Source: Sanguibacter hominis ATCC BAA-789
GTDB lineage: Bacteria; Actinomycetota; Actinomycetes; Actinomycetales; Cellulomonadaceae
Reading direction: 5' to 3'
DNA length: 64,000 nucleotides
NCBI RefSeq assembly: GCF_012396185.1
Contig: NZ_JAAXOW010000001.1
Coordinates: 310,001 to 374,000, forward strand
Shown here: positions 18,223-26,973 of the stretch, one piece after another
Layout: each line of letters starts with the position of its first letter
Numbering within the stretch: the stretch's first letter is position 1
Translations under genes and position numbers: made by a program
Notes under the pieces: generated by a model
Told to the model about the DNA's origin: nothing
Databases searched by the model: none
Seen by the model: only the letters and a program-made list of their open reading frames with translations

Positions 18223-18726
18223 ATGTGGGTCACCGCACCGCTCGACGAGCTGCTGCACCTCGCGCTCCGGGGCGAGGGGCTGCCGCCGTTCGTGACGTCC
18301 GCCGAGCTCGTCGGCTCGCTCCTGCGGGCGGAGGTCGACGTCCGCGACCTGCCAGGCCTCACGGGAGCGGCGCGGCTCGCTGCGCGGGCGGTCGGGACGG
18401 TGCACGTGGACGTGGCTCTCGCGGGGTACCGTGACGGCGTCGCGCAACTCGCGGTCGAGGCGCACGCCCGCTCCGTGCCCGCGCACCGCCTCGCGGCGCT
18501 CTTCACCGGACCGCTCGACGCCGCCCTGGCGCGGACGCTCACCGCCCGCGGCCTGCCGCCGGGCCTGACGACGGTCGGCGAGTCGGGTGGCGTGCTGACG
18601 GTCGCGGTACGGGTCCAGGACGCGCTCGACGCGGCGCCGCTCCCGCCGTTCCTGCGCGGCGCGGTGGTCGACGGCCTGACCCTCGCGGACTCGCAGGTCG
18701 CCGTGGCCCTCACGCTGCCCGCCTGA
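18223..18726 (+). CDS. Hypothetical protein, 167 aa, partner gene of the EEP membrane protein
   Basis: I do not recognise a family. ATG 18223 lies 4 nt after the preceding stop, so the two are co-transcribed. The frame continues upstream only as a shadow. The sequence is soluble, with alternating hydrophobic residues suggesting beta strands (VHVDVALAGYRDGVAQLAVEAHA; GVLTVAVRVQDAL). The middle (LPGLTGAARLAARAVGTVHV) and the C-terminus (LRGAVVDGLTLADSQVAVALTLPA) give a compact alpha/beta or beta-sandwich look, a little like lipid-binding folds; that is only an impression. There is no cysteine, signal peptide or metal motif. Confidence 0.7.
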   Translation: MWVTAPLDELLHLALRGEGLPPFVTSAELVGSLLRAEVDVRDLPGLTGAARLAARAVGTVHVDVALAGYRDGVAQLAVEAHARSVPAHRLAALFTGPLDAALARTLTARGLPPGLTTVGESGGVLTVAVRVQDALDAAPLPPFLRGAVVDGLTLADSQVAVALTLPA

Positions 18727-18742
18727 ACCGTCATCGCCCGCA

Positions 18743-18781
18743 CCGCCGTCTTCTGCACCGCCGGCGCCCGCAGGACGGCGG
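18743..18781 (+). terminator. Imperfect hairpin between the hypothetical gene and the HAD gene
   Basis: CCGCCGTC (18743-18750) pairs with GACGGCGG (18774-18781); inside, CTGC pairs with GCAG after a TT bulge. It begins 17 nt after the stop at 18726. Confidence 0.45.
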
Positions 18782-18804
18782 CGCCCCGCCGCCGCGACCT
18801 CTGG

Positions 18805-18810
18805 GACGAT
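18805..18810 (+). promoter_or_regulatory. Possible -10 box (GACGAT) of the HAD gene
   Basis: GACGAT then 6 nt then GTG 18817. It deviates from TANNNT at the first position, so it is weaker than the others in the window. Confidence 0.35.
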
Positions 18811-18816
18811 GGGGTT

Positions 18817-19491
18817 GTGCGACACGACCTCATCCTCCTCGACCTCGACGGCACCCTCATGGACTCGGCGGCCGGGATCATCTCGTCGATCCGGCACACG
18901 TACGTGACCCTGGGCGTTCCCGCGCCGCCCGACGACGACCTGCGCCGCTTCGTCGGGCCTCCCATCACGGAGAGCTTCCTCGCGCACGGGTTCACGCCTG
19001 AGACGCTGCCCGAGGCGATGCGCGTCTACCGGGCGGACTTCGCGGCGCGCGGCATGCACGACAACCGTGTGTTCGACGGCATCGAGGAGACTCTCACCGC
19101 GCTCGTCGCGGCGGGCGCGACGCTCGCCGTCGCGACGTCGAAGCCCGAGGTCTATGCACGCGAGCTCACCGCGGAGTTCGGCCTCGACCCGTACCTCGCG
19201 GGCACGTACGGGGCGACCCTCGACGAGCACTCGCGTGCGTCGAAGGCGGCCGTCATCTCGTACGCGCTCCTCGAGCTCGAGGAGACGACGTTCGCGGAGC
19301 GTGGCCTGCCCCCGCTCGAGCGGATCGTCATGGTCGGCGACCGGTCGCATGACGTCGACGGCGCGCGTCTCAACGGGCTCGCGTGCGTGGGCGTCGCGTG
19401 GGGCTACGCCGACGAGGGCGAGCTGGCCGCGCACGGCGCGTCCACTGTCGTCGAGACGCCGCACGAGCTCGCGGACCTGCTCCTCGGCTGA
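18817..19491 (+). CDS. HAD-family phosphatase (phosphoglycolate phosphatase-like), 224 aa
   Basis: All four HAD motifs are readable: DLDGTLMDS (nucleophile Asp and the acid/base Asp), ATSKPE (Thr/Ser motif II), a Lys in SRASKAAVI (motif III) and MVGDRSHDVDGARLNG (motif IV acidic pair). The cap insertion after motif I and the overall length match the Gph/PPase group. It probably removes phosphate from a small sugar or glycolate phosphate; PPase or nucleotidase activity cannot be excluded. It starts at GTG 18817 behind a weak -10 box and is convergent with the dehydrogenase gene, 62 nt apart. Confidence 0.85.
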   Translation: MRHDLILLDLDGTLMDSAAGIISSIRHTYVTLGVPAPPDDDLRRFVGPPITESFLAHGFTPETLPEAMRVYRADFAARGMHDNRVFDGIEETLTALVAAGATLAVATSKPEVYARELTAEFGLDPYLAGTYGATLDEHSRASKAAVISYALLELEETTFAERGLPPLERIVMVGDRSHDVDGARLNGLACVGVAWGYADEGELAAHGASTVVETPHELADLLLG

Positions 19492-19553
19492 CCCTCGCCG
19501 GGCGCCGGGGCGTCCCGTGCGCCGCGGCGGCCCGGCTCAGCCCGGCGCGCCGG

Positions 19554-21014
19554 TCAGTCGAGCCGGCGGTGGTGGCCCATGCGGGCGACCTCGCCGATCG
19601 AGCCCGTCAGCGACGGGTAGATCGTGAACGCCTCCGCGACGTCGTCGACCGTGAGGCGGTGCTGGACGGCGAGCGTGATCGGGAAGATGAGCTCGCTCGC
19701 GCGCGGCGCGACGACGACGCCGCCCAGCACGACGCCCGCGTCCGGGTGGAAGAACAGCTTGACGAAGCCGTGGCGCATGCCGAGCATCTTGGCGCGCGCG
19801 TTGCGGGCGAGCGGCAGCATCGTCACCGAGTACTTGGACTTCTGCGCCTGGAGCGCGACCTCGGAGTATCCGACCGTCGCGATCTCGGGCGTCGTGAAGA
19901 TGTTGGCCGCGACCGTGCGCAGGCGGATCGGCACGACCGTGTCGCCGAGGACGTGCGACATCGCGATGCGGCCCTGCTGAGCCGCGACGGACGCGAGGGG
20001 GAACGTGCCCGTGCAGTCGCCGGCCGCGTAGATGCCGCGGACCGTCGTGCGCGAGACGCGGTCGACCTGGACGTGGCCCGACTCGGAGAGCACGACACCG
20101 GCCTCTTCGAGACCCATGCCTGCGGTGTTCGGGATCGAGCCGACCGCCATGAGCACGTGCGACCCGGTCAGGACGCGACCGTCGGCGAGCGTCACCTCGA
20201 CGTGCTCGTCGTCGCCCGCCCCCACGACCTGGGCCGCGACCGCGCGCGAGCGCGGCACGAGCTCCATCCCGCGGTCGCGGAACACCTCCTCGATGACGGC
20301 GGCCGCGTCGGCGTCCTCGTTCGGCAGGACGCGGTCGCGGCTCGAGACGAGGACCACGGGCACGCCGAGCGCGTTGTACGCGCCCGCGAACTCGGCACCC
20401 GTGACGCCCGAGCCGACGACGATGAGCTTCTCCGGCAGGACGTCGAGGTCGTAGAGCTGCGTCCAGGTGAGGATGCGGCGCCCGTCGGGGCGCGCGGCCT
20501 CGAGCTCTCGGGGCGTCGCGCCCGTCGCGACGAGGACGGCGTCGCAGTCCACGACGGTCTCCGCACCGTCCGAGCCCGCGACGACGACGCGCGACGCCGA
20601 CTCGACGCGTCCCGTGCCGTCGAGGACGCGCACGCCCTCGCGCTCGAGCCGCGTGCGGATGTCCTGCGACTGCGCCTGGGCGAGCGAGCGCACCCGCTCG
20701 TTGACCACCCGGAGGTCGACGACAGGACGCGCGACCCCGTGGCTCGTCCCCGGCACGTCGCCGGTCGGCAGGGAGATGCCGAGCTCCGCGGCGCGCTCGG
20801 CGATCGTCATCCAGTCGGCGGTCGCGATCAGCGTCTTGGACGGCACGACGTCCGTGAGGACCGCCGCGCCGCCGAGCCCGCGACGCTCGACGACGACCAC
20901 CTCGGCGCCGAGCCGACGGGCCACGAGCGCGGCCTCGTACCCGCCCGGACCACCCCCGACGATGACGATCGTGGTGGCCTGGAGATCGCGTGACTGAGTT
21001 TCCACGGTGCCCAT
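19554..21014 (-). CDS. lpdA: NAD(P)H-quinone dehydrogenase, LpdA-type flavoprotein, 486 aa
   Basis: It belongs to the pyridine nucleotide-disulfide reductase fold: FAD site IVGGGPGGYEAALVARRLGAEV, NAD(P) site VVGSGVTGAEFAGAYNALG, second FAD motif GIYAAGDCTG, and a C-terminal dimer domain. The usual CxxxxC redox pair after the FAD site is absent (GLGGAAVLTDVVPSKTLI has no Cys), and the C-terminal His-Glu pair of lipoamide dehydrogenase is not seen. This is the pattern of Mycobacterium LpdA (Rv3303c type), which reduces quinones rather than lipoamide. It is a single gene, divergent from punA, with a start preceded by CATGGT-N6. Confidence 0.87.
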   Translation of the reverse strand: MGTVETQSRDLQATTIVIVGGGPGGYEAALVARRLGAEVVVVERRGLGGAAVLTDVVPSKTLIATADWMTIAERAAELGISLPTGDVPGTSHGVARPVVDLRVVNERVRSLAQAQSQDIRTRLEREGVRVLDGTGRVESASRVVVAGSDGAETVVDCDAVLVATGATPRELEAARPDGRRILTWTQLYDLDVLPEKLIVVGSGVTGAEFAGAYNALGVPVVLVSSRDRVLPNEDADAAAVIEEVFRDRGMELVPRSRAVAAQVVGAGDDEHVEVTLADGRVLTGSHVLMAVGSIPNTAGMGLEEAGVVLSESGHVQVDRVSRTTVRGIYAAGDCTGTFPLASVAAQQGRIAMSHVLGDTVVPIRLRTVAANIFTTPEIATVGYSEVALQAQKSKYSVTMLPLARNARAKMLGMRHGFVKLFFHPDAGVVLGGVVVAPRASELIFPITLAVQHRLTVDDVAEAFTIYPSLTGSIGEVARMGHHRRLD

Positions 21015-21020
21015 CGTGCC

Positions 21021-21026
21021 ACCATG
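21021..21026 (-). promoter_or_regulatory. Possible -10 box (CATGGT) of lpdA
   Basis: On the minus strand CATGGT is followed by GGCACG and ATG 21014, a 6-nt leaderless spacing. The first base deviates from TANNNT. Confidence 0.35.
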
Positions 21027-21081
21027 CGGACAACCGCACGATCAGGGGCGGCCACCGCCCCGGAGCCGCCGAGGCTCTCGG

Positions 21082-21087
21082 TAAACT
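21082..21087 (+). promoter_or_regulatory. -10 box (TAAACT) of a leaderless punA promoter
   Basis: TAAACT, 6 nt, ATG 21094, and no Shine-Dalgarno. It drives punA and the mutase gene behind it. Confidence 0.65.
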
Positions 21088-21093
21088 TCGCTC

Positions 21094-21915
21094 ATGACGG
21101 AACTCGACGCCCCTGGCACCAACCCCTTCGACGTCGCCCGCGAGGCGGCCGCACACATCGCCGAGGCGACCGGAGTCGCGAAGCACGACGTGGCCCTCGT
21201 CCTCGGCTCCGGCTGGGGCGGCGCGGCCGACCTCCTGGGCGAGACGGTCGCCGAGATCCCCAGCCACGAGATCCCCGGCTTCTCCGCCCCTGCCGTGGCC
21301 GGACACGTCGCGACGACGCGATCGATCCGCATCAACGGCACCGACAAGCACGCGCTGGTCCTCGGCTCGCGCACCCACCTGTACGAGGGCAAGGGCGTGC
21401 GTCGCGTCGTGCACGGCGTGCGCACCGCGGCCGCGACGGGCGCGACGTCCGTGATCCTCACGAACGGCTGCGGAGGCCTCAACCTCGACTGGGCGCCCGG
21501 CTCGCCGGTGCTGATCAGCGACCACATCAACCTGACCGCGACGTCGCCGCTCGAGGGCGCGACGTTCGTCGACCTGACCGACCTGTACTCGTCCCGCCTG
21601 CGCGACCTCGCCCGTGAGGTCGACCCCTCCCTCCCGGAAGGCGTCTACGCGCAGTTCCCCGGCCCGCACTACGAGACCCCTGCCGAGGTCCGGATGGCTG
21701 GCCGCATGGGTGCCGACCTCGTCGGCATGTCGACGACGCTCGAGGCGATCGCGGCACGTCACGCCGGCCTCGAGGTGCTCGGCATCTCGCTCGTGACCAA
21801 CCTGGCTGCGGGCATCTCCCCCGTCCCGCTGTCCCACGGTGAGGTCATCGAGGCGGGCCAGGCTGCAGGGCCGCGCATCAGCGCGCTCCTCGCCAAGATC
21901 GTCGAGAGGATCTGA
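21094..21915 (+). CDS. punA: Purine nucleoside phosphorylase, trimeric type, 273 aa
   Basis: It splits inosine, guanosine and their deoxy forms with phosphate into base and (deoxy)ribose 1-phosphate. Motifs: VLGSGWG (phosphate loop), GSRTHLYEGKG (His for phosphate binding), NGCGGLNLDWAPGSPVLISDHIN, FPGPHYETPAEVRM, GMSTTLEAIAARH and LVTNLAAGIS. This is the trimeric PNP/MTAP family rather than the hexameric DeoD type. It is followed after 3 nt by a phosphosugar mutase that can move the phosphate of the product, so the pair forms a salvage unit complementing the minus-strand nucleoside region. Confidence 0.94.
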   Translation: MTELDAPGTNPFDVAREAAAHIAEATGVAKHDVALVLGSGWGGAADLLGETVAEIPSHEIPGFSAPAVAGHVATTRSIRINGTDKHALVLGSRTHLYEGKGVRRVVHGVRTAAATGATSVILTNGCGGLNLDWAPGSPVLISDHINLTATSPLEGATFVDLTDLYSSRLRDLAREVDPSLPEGVYAQFPGPHYETPAEVRMAGRMGADLVGMSTTLEAIAARHAGLEVLGISLVTNLAAGISPVPLSHGEVIEAGQAAGPRISALLAKIVERI

Positions 21916-21918
21916 CCC

Positions 21919-23757
21919 ATGTCCACGCAGGACTCGCTCGTCCCCGAGCTCTCGGACGAGCTGCGCGCCCAGGTCGAGGCGTGGATCGTCGACGACCCGG
22001 ACGAGGCCACGAAGAACGAGCTGCAGGACCTGCTGTTCGTCGCGTCGGGCCGTGAGCCGAGCACCGGCCCGCTCGCCGACCCGGCTGCCGCTCAGGCGGC
22101 GGCCGTCACGGAGATCCAGGACGCGTTCTCGGGGCTGCTGCAGTTCGGCACCGCCGGGCTGCGCGGCCGCATGGCGGCAGGCCCGAACCGCATGAACCGC
22201 GCGGTCGTCATCCGCGCGGCGGCCGGGCTCGCCGCGTACCTCCTCGAGGCGCGCGCCGCCGTCGGCGACGGCGGTCGGCCGTCGATCGTCATCGGCTACG
22301 ACGCCCGCTACAACTCCGCGACGTTCGCCCAGGACACGGCCGCCGTCATGACGGCCGCCGGCGTCGACGCGCACCTGTTCCCGGGTCACTGCCCGACGCC
22401 GGTCGTCGCGTTCGCGGTGCGCCACCTCGGCGTGGACGCGGGTGTCGTCGTCACGGCGAGCCACAACCCGCCGCAGGACAACGGTTACAAGGTCTACCTC
22501 GGTGGCACGCTCGTCACGGACGAGGGGCAGGGCGCGCAGATCGTCCCGCCGTACGACGGGCTCATCGCCGCGAAGATCTCGGCCGTGCCGTCGGTCGCGT
22601 CGGTCGCCCGCGCCCACTCGGGCTGGCAGACCGTCAGCGACGACGTCGCCGAGACGTACCGTGCGACCGTGTCGAGCAACGCACTGCCCGTCGGCCCGGA
22701 GGCGCCGCGCGACCTGCGCGTCGTCTACACGCCCATGCACGGCGTCGGCGCGAAGACCGCCGAGGCGGTCCTCGCCGCGGCCGGGTACACGGACGTGCAC
22801 GCGGTCCCCGAGCAGGTCGAGCCTGACCCGGACTTCCCGACCGTCGACTTCCCGAACCCCGAGGAGCCCGGCGCGATCGACCTGTCTCTCGCGCACGCAC
22901 GCCGCGTCGGCGCGGACCTCGTCATCGCGAACGACCCGGACGCCGACCGTTGCGCCGCAGCGGTCTACGACCCGCGCTGGGAGCGCGAGGCCGACGGGGA
23001 CACCCCGGCGCGCGACGGCTGGCGCATGCTGCACGGCGACGAGGTCGGCGCCCTGCTCGGGTACACCGTCGCGGAACGTGCGGCGCGTCAGCGCATCGCT
23101 CCCGGGACGCTGCGCCTCGCGAACTCGATCGTGTCGTCGCGGCTGCTGGGCCGCATCGCCGCGCACCACCACCTCGAGTACTCGGCGACGCTCACGGGCT
23201 TCAAGTGGATCTCCCGCGCGAAGGGCCTCGTGTTCGGGTACGAAGAGGCGCTCGGCTACTGCGTCGACCCCGCCCAGGTGCGGGACAAGGACGGCATCAG
23301 CGCGGCGCTCATGCTCGTGCAGATCGCTGACGGTCTCAAGGCGCAGGGCCGCACGCTCGTCGACCTGCTCGACGACCTCGCGCGGCAGCACGGCCTGCAC
23401 CTGACGGACCAGCTCTCGGCCAGGTTCACTGACCTGTCGCAGATCCCCGCGACGATGGAGCGGCTGCGTTCCAACCCGCCGGAGACCCTCGTGGGGTCGC
23501 CCGTCCTGAGCGTCGACGACCTCGCCGACGGTGTCGACGGGCTGCCTCCGACCGAGGGCCTGCGCCTGCTCATGCAGGACGGCTCGCGCGTCATCGTGCG
23601 TCCGTCCGGCACCGAGCCGAAGGTCAAGTGCTACCTCGAGGTCGTGTTCCCCGTCGAGATGGACGCGTCGTTCGACATGATCACGCGCGCTCGCGCCGAA
23701 GCGCGCGAGCACCTCGAGTCCATCAAGGCGGAGATGCGTACGGCGCTCGGCCTCTGA
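21919..23757 (+). CDS. Alpha-D-phosphohexomutase superfamily protein (phosphopentomutase/phosphomannomutase-like), 612 aa
   Basis: The catalytic phosphoserine loop is VVTASHNPPQDNGYKVYLGG near residue 180. The metal-binding loop is DPDADRCAAAVYD, the sugar-binding loop GYEEALGYCVDP, and the phosphate-binding loop RPSGTEPKVKCYLE. At 612 residues it belongs to the long actinobacterial/eukaryotic PGM2-like branch, whose members convert (deoxy)ribose 1-phosphate to the 5-phosphate, and also glucose 1,6-bisphosphate reactions. Its place 3 nt behind punA favours phosphopentomutase, feeding deoC and the pentose phosphate pathway. General annotation as phosphomannomutase is the alternative. A 19-bp hairpin follows. 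Confidence 0.88.
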   Translation: MSTQDSLVPELSDELRAQVEAWIVDDPDEATKNELQDLLFVASGREPSTGPLADPAAAQAAAVTEIQDAFSGLLQFGTAGLRGRMAAGPNRMNRAVVIRAAAGLAAYLLEARAAVGDGGRPSIVIGYDARYNSATFAQDTAAVMTAAGVDAHLFPGHCPTPVVAFAVRHLGVDAGVVVTASHNPPQDNGYKVYLGGTLVTDEGQGAQIVPPYDGLIAAKISAVPSVASVARAHSGWQTVSDDVAETYRATVSSNALPVGPEAPRDLRVVYTPMHGVGAKTAEAVLAAAGYTDVHAVPEQVEPDPDFPTVDFPNPEEPGAIDLSLAHARRVGADLVIANDPDADRCAAAVYDPRWEREADGDTPARDGWRMLHGDEVGALLGYTVAERAARQRIAPGTLRLANSIVSSRLLGRIAAHHHLEYSATLTGFKWISRAKGLVFGYEEALGYCVDPAQVRDKDGISAALMLVQIADGLKAQGRTLVDLLDDLARQHGLHLTDQLSARFTDLSQIPATMERLRSNPPETLVGSPVLSVDDLADGVDGLPPTEGLRLLMQDGSRVIVRPSGTEPKVKCYLEVVFPVEMDASFDMITRARAEAREHLESIKAEMRTALGL

Positions 23758-23785
23758 GCCGGCTCGTCGCCCCCTCCCCTAGACA

Positions 23786-23826
23786 GATCGCCCGTAGGCA
23801 CACGTCACGTGTGCCTACGGGCGATC
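23786..23826. terminator. Strong bidirectional terminator
   Basis: A perfect 19-bp stem, GATCGCCCGTAGGCACACG (23786-23804) with its inverse (23808-23826), round a 3-nt loop TCA. It separates the punA/mutase operon from the convergent add-deoC-SIP operon. Confidence 0.85.
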
Positions 23827-23884
23827 CGTCGTTGTGGAAGGAGGGCGCGGGCGCGGCGGGTGCGGGCGCGGAGCGCCCGAGACC

Positions 23885-24700
23885 TCAGGTGAGCGCGGCG
23901 TCGTCCTGCTCGACCGCGGCCTTCCAGTCGGCCTTCTCCGCGCGCCACGCCTCGTCGGCGCTCCCGAGGCGCCAGTAGCCCGACGCCGACAGGTCCTCGC
24001 GCGCGACCCCACGCTCCGAGCGCAGGTGACGGCGCAGCTCGCGCACCATGCCCGCCTCTCCGTGCACGAACGCCTGCAGGCGCCCGGACGGCAGCGGCGC
24101 GCGGCGCACCGTGTCGATGAGAGCTGCGCCGAACGACTCGCCGCGCACGACCCACGTGAGCTGCGCGCCGTCGGGCACCGGAAGGTCCTGACGCTCGAGC
24201 GTGTCAGCCACCTCGACGAACGCGAAGGCCCGCACCCCGGCGGGCAGGCGCTCGAGGGCGACCGCGATCGCGGGCAGCGCCGACTCGTCGCCGACGAGCA
24301 CGGTCGCGTCGCACGCAGGGTCAGGCAGGAACTCGCCGCCCTGCCCGCGCAGGACGACCGGGTCGCCAGGACGTGCATCGCGCGCCCACGGCCCCACGAG
24401 CCCGTCGTCTCCGTGCACGACGACGTCGAGCGTCACCTCGTGCCGGTCCGGGTCCCAGCGGCGCACCGTGTACGAGCGCGCCGCACCACGAACGCCAGCA
24501 GGCGCGGGCACGTCAGCGGGCGTGTGCCCGCCGTCGGGCACCTCGACCTTGACGTAGTGGTCGACCCACGGCAGGTCGACGAAGTCGACGAGGCCGCTCC
24601 CGCCGAGCACGAGACGGACGAGCTGCGGTGTCACTCGTGTCGAGGACACCACGGCCGCCTCGTGCTCGGCACGCACCCGGGTGGGTGCGGCAGCCGTCAC
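23885..24700 (-). CDS. Siderophore-interacting protein (FAD/NAD(P)H ferric-siderophore reductase), 271 aa
   Basis: SIP proteins release iron from imported ferric siderophores by reduction. The FAD-binding N-domain has RSYTVRRWD near residue 75 and DYVK/HYVKVEVPDGG. The C-domain has VLVGDESALPAIAVALE and FVHGEAGMVRELRRHL, ending in the signature ASGYWRLGSADEAWR. The GTG start directly abuts the deoC stop (TGA then GTG), so it is translationally coupled to deoC. This is an unusual place for an iron gene. The other iron genes of the window (efeUOB) are 8-11 kb away. Confidence 0.92.
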   Translation of the reverse strand: MTAAAPTRVRAEHEAAVVSSTRVTPQLVRLVLGGSGLVDFVDLPWVDHYVKVEVPDGGHTPADVPAPAGVRGAARSYTVRRWDPDRHEVTLDVVVHGDDGLVGPWARDARPGDPVVLRGQGGEFLPDPACDATVLVGDESALPAIAVALERLPAGVRAFAFVEVADTLERQDLPVPDGAQLTWVVRGESFGAALIDTVRRAPLPSGRLQAFVHGEAGMVRELRRHLRSERGVAREDLSASGYWRLGSADEAWRAEKADWKAAVEQDDAALT

Positions 24701-25405
24701 TCAGTAACCGCCGGAGCCGTCGCCAGCAGCGTCGGCGGCGGACTGGCCCGCCGCGATGCCGTCGAGCACGGCAGCGGTGCCGGAGAGGCCGAGGCGGGTC
24801 GCGCCGGCCCCGATCATGGCGAGCGCCGTCGCGCCGTCACGGATCGCGCCGGAAGCCTTGACGCCGAGGCGTCCACCGACCGTCTCCGCCATGAGCCTGA
24901 CGGCGTGGACCGACGCACCACCCGCAGGGTGGAAGCCCGTCGACGTCTTGACGAAGTCCGCGCCCGCGGCCTCCGCTGCGCGGCACGTGCCGACGATCTC
25001 CTCGTCGGAGAGCGCCGCCGACTCGATGATGACCTTGAGGATCTTGTCCGCGGGGACCGCGGCACGCACGGCGGCGATGTCGGCCTGGACCGCGGCGAAG
25101 TCGCCCGTCTTGGCGACGCCGACGTCGATGACCATGTCGACCTCGTCGGCACCGTCCGCGATCGAGCGGGCCGCCTCGGCAGCCTTGACCTCGCTGTGGT
25201 GCTTGCCCGAGGGGAAGCCGCACACGGTCGCGACCTTGAGGCCCTTGGCGTCGAGGGGAAGCATGGACGGCGAGACGCACACGGAGAACACGCCCAGGCG
25301 CACGCCCTCGTCGACGAGAGCAGCGACGTCGGCCGCGGTGGCCTCCGGCTTGAGCAGGGTGTGGTCGACGATCGCGGCGACCTCGGCAGGGGTGGTGGTG
25401 CTCAT
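24701..25405 (-). CDS. deoC: Deoxyribose-phosphate aldolase, 234 aa
   Basis: It cleaves 2-deoxyribose 5-phosphate to glyceraldehyde 3-phosphate and acetaldehyde, the last step of deoxynucleoside breakdown. The TIM-barrel motifs are clear: [40 protein letters not shown], the Schiff-base Lys in [14 protein letters not shown], and [12 protein letters not shown] 25405 overlaps the add stop as ATGA. It lies in an operon add-deoC-SIP, downstream of the importer and deaminases of the same pathway. Confidence 0.96.
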   Translation of the reverse strand: MSTTTPAEVAAIVDHTLLKPEATAADVAALVDEGVRLGVFSVCVSPSMLPLDAKGLKVATVCGFPSGKHHSEVKAAEAARSIADGADEVDMVIDVGVAKTGDFAAVQADIAAVRAAVPADKILKVIIESAALSDEEIVGTCRAAEAAGADFVKTSTGFHPAGGASVHAVRLMAETVGGRLGVKASGAIRDGATALAMIGAGATRLGLSGTAAVLDGIAAGQSAADAAGDGSGGY

Positions 25406-26541
25406 AGGGACTTGCGCTCCTCACGGACGACGGTGGCGCGCGGAAGAACGAGCTTCTCGACGAGCTCCTGGCGCTCGTCGAAGCCGATGAAGGCGTTCCA
25501 CGCCGCCGTCAACGTTACGGCAAGGAAGTCGTCGAGGATCCAGTCGGCCTCGGTCGCGAGAAGGTGCATCTCACGGGTCATCGACGTACCCGACATCAGG
25601 CGGTTGTCGGTGTTGACCGTGACGGCGAAGCCGAGGTTCTTGAGCAGGGAGATGGGGTGCTCGCGCACGCTCGGGGCGGTCGCCGTCTGGACGTTCGACG
25701 ACGGGCACAGCTCGAGGGCGATGCGGCGGTCGCGGACCCACGCGGCGACGGGGCCGACGACGAGCTCGCTCAGGTCGGCCTTGCCGCGCTTGCGCATGGC
25801 CTCCGCGGTGCCCTGGATGTCCTCGACGATGCGCGCACCGTGGCCGAGGCGCACCGCGTGGCCGGCCGTGATCGCGTCCTCGATCGACGCGACGCCGTCT
25901 GCCTCGCCCGCGTGCACGGTGGCGGGCACGAGGTTCTTGTTGAGCATGTCGAACGCGGCGCTGTGGAGCGACGGCAGGAAGCCCTTCTCCGCACCCGCGA
26001 TGTCGAAGCCGACGACGCCGTGCTTGCCCTTGTTCGCGAGCGTGAGCGCCGCGATCTCCTGGGAGCGGTCGGCGTGGCGCATGGCGGTCACGAGCTGCCG
26101 CGCCACGATCGCGCCGCCCGCGTCGCGGACCATCTGCTCACCCTGGGCGAGGCCCCGGCCCACGGCCTCGACGGTCTCCTGGAGGCTGAGGCCGCCGCGG
26201 AGGTGCTGCTCCGGCGCCCACCGCTGCTCGGCGTAGACGACGCCGTCGGCGGCGAGGTCGAGCACGGCCTCGCGCGCGACGCGCTCGAGGGCGTCGGCCG
26301 TCTGCATGACCGCGATCGTGTGGTCGAAGGTCTCGAGGTACTTCACGAGGGAGCCCGAGTCGGCTGCGTCGACGAACCACGTGCCGAGGGCGTCGGCGTC
26401 GTTCGCAGGAAGCTGGTGGCCGATCGGCTCGGCGAGCTCGAGGATCGTCTGCGGTCGCAGGCCGCCGTCGAGGTGGTCGTGCAGGACGACCTTCGGCAGC
26501 AGGCGGATCTCGTCGACGGTGGGCACGGGAGGCGTTGTCAT
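25402..26541 (-). CDS. add: Adenosine deaminase, 379 aa
   Basis: It deaminates (deoxy)adenosine to (deoxy)inosine. Zinc and catalytic residues are visible: [14 protein letters not shown] (HxH), [12 protein letters not shown] (His and the region of the catalytic Glu), RLGHGARI (catalytic His), and [15 protein letters not shown] (Asp-Asp). Start ATG 26541 is set by TATCCT-N6-ATG (leaderless); the frame is open upstream but without support. Length is typical for the actinobacterial enzyme. Confidence 0.95.
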   Translation of the reverse strand: MTTPPVPTVDEIRLLPKVVLHDHLDGGLRPQTILELAEPIGHQLPANDADALGTWFVDAADSGSLVKYLETFDHTIAVMQTADALERVAREAVLDLAADGVVYAEQRWAPEQHLRGGLSLQETVEAVGRGLAQGEQMVRDAGGAIVARQLVTAMRHADRSQEIAALTLANKGKHGVVGFDIAGAEKGFLPSLHSAAFDMLNKNLVPATVHAGEADGVASIEDAITAGHAVRLGHGARIVEDIQGTAEAMRKRGKADLSELVVGPVAAWVRDRRIALELCPSSNVQTATAPSVREHPISLLKNLGFAVTVNTDNRLMSGTSMTREMHLLATEADWILDDFLAVTLTAAWNAFIGFDERQELVEKLVLPRATVVREERKSL

Positions 26542-26547
26542 GCGTGA

Positions 26548-26553
26548 AGGATA
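26548..26553 (-). promoter_or_regulatory. -10 box (TATCCT) of a leaderless add-deoC-SIP promoter
   Basis: On the minus strand TATCCT is followed by TCACGC and ATG 26541. No Shine-Dalgarno is present. Confidence 0.6.
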
Positions 26554-26638
26554 GCCGTCCGCAGCCCCGGATCTGCGCGCTTCCGTGGGCGCGTCACGGG
26601 TGATTGCGAACCCTTCGCGCGGGGCGGACGCGGGCGCG

Positions 26639-26890
26639 CTAGAGCGCGTCCTCGGCGCCCTCCTCGCCACCGTCGGGGAGGCCGTCGCCCAGGTCGACGA
26701 CGATCGCCTGGTCGGCGACGTCAGCCTCGGACGCCGCGCCCTCGACGTCGGCTCTCGGGATGCCCGGACGGTAGTCCTCCCCCTCGGCCTCCGGGGTGTC
26801 CCCGGCGCGCAAGAGATCGACGACCTCGCCCGGTTCATGCCCGTCCAGCCCCGTGTCCCGCCAGGCGTCCTCGCCAGGAAGCGTGCTCAT
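26639..26890 (-). CDS. Small acidic hypothetical protein, 83 aa
   Basis: I do not recognise a family. ATG 26890 has a purine-rich ribosome-binding site (GGAGAGGAG) upstream. The product (starting MSTLPGEDAWRDTG) is strongly acidic, rich in Glu, Asp, Gly and Ala, and without Cys or a hydrophobic helix, so it is probably soluble and partly disordered. A longer open frame continues upstream to 27676 but only as a shadow of the next gene. It lies 83 nt behind the cysteine-peptidase-like gene on the same strand. Confidence 0.6.
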   Translation of the reverse strand: MSTLPGEDAWRDTGLDGHEPGEVVDLLRAGDTPEAEGEDYRPGIPRADVEGAASEADVADQAIVVDLGDGLPDGGEEGAEDAL

Positions 26891-26973
26891 CGCCCTGCTC
26901 CTCTCCTTCGGTAACGGTGCCCTCCCATCGTGCCCCGCGCCGCGGGGACCCGCCAGTGCCGCGTCACGCGAGG

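Noticed and set aside
15927-18995. A 1022-codon minus-strand frame across efeB and the EEP gene
   Set aside because: Arg/Asp/His-rich low-complexity translation opposite intact EEP motifs; a shadow.
19537-23712. A 1391-codon open frame on the minus strand
   Set aside because: It runs antisense through lpdA's 3' end, punA and the mutase gene, with Arg/Asp/Val-rich composition typical of high-GC antisense shadows. The sense genes have clear family motifs.
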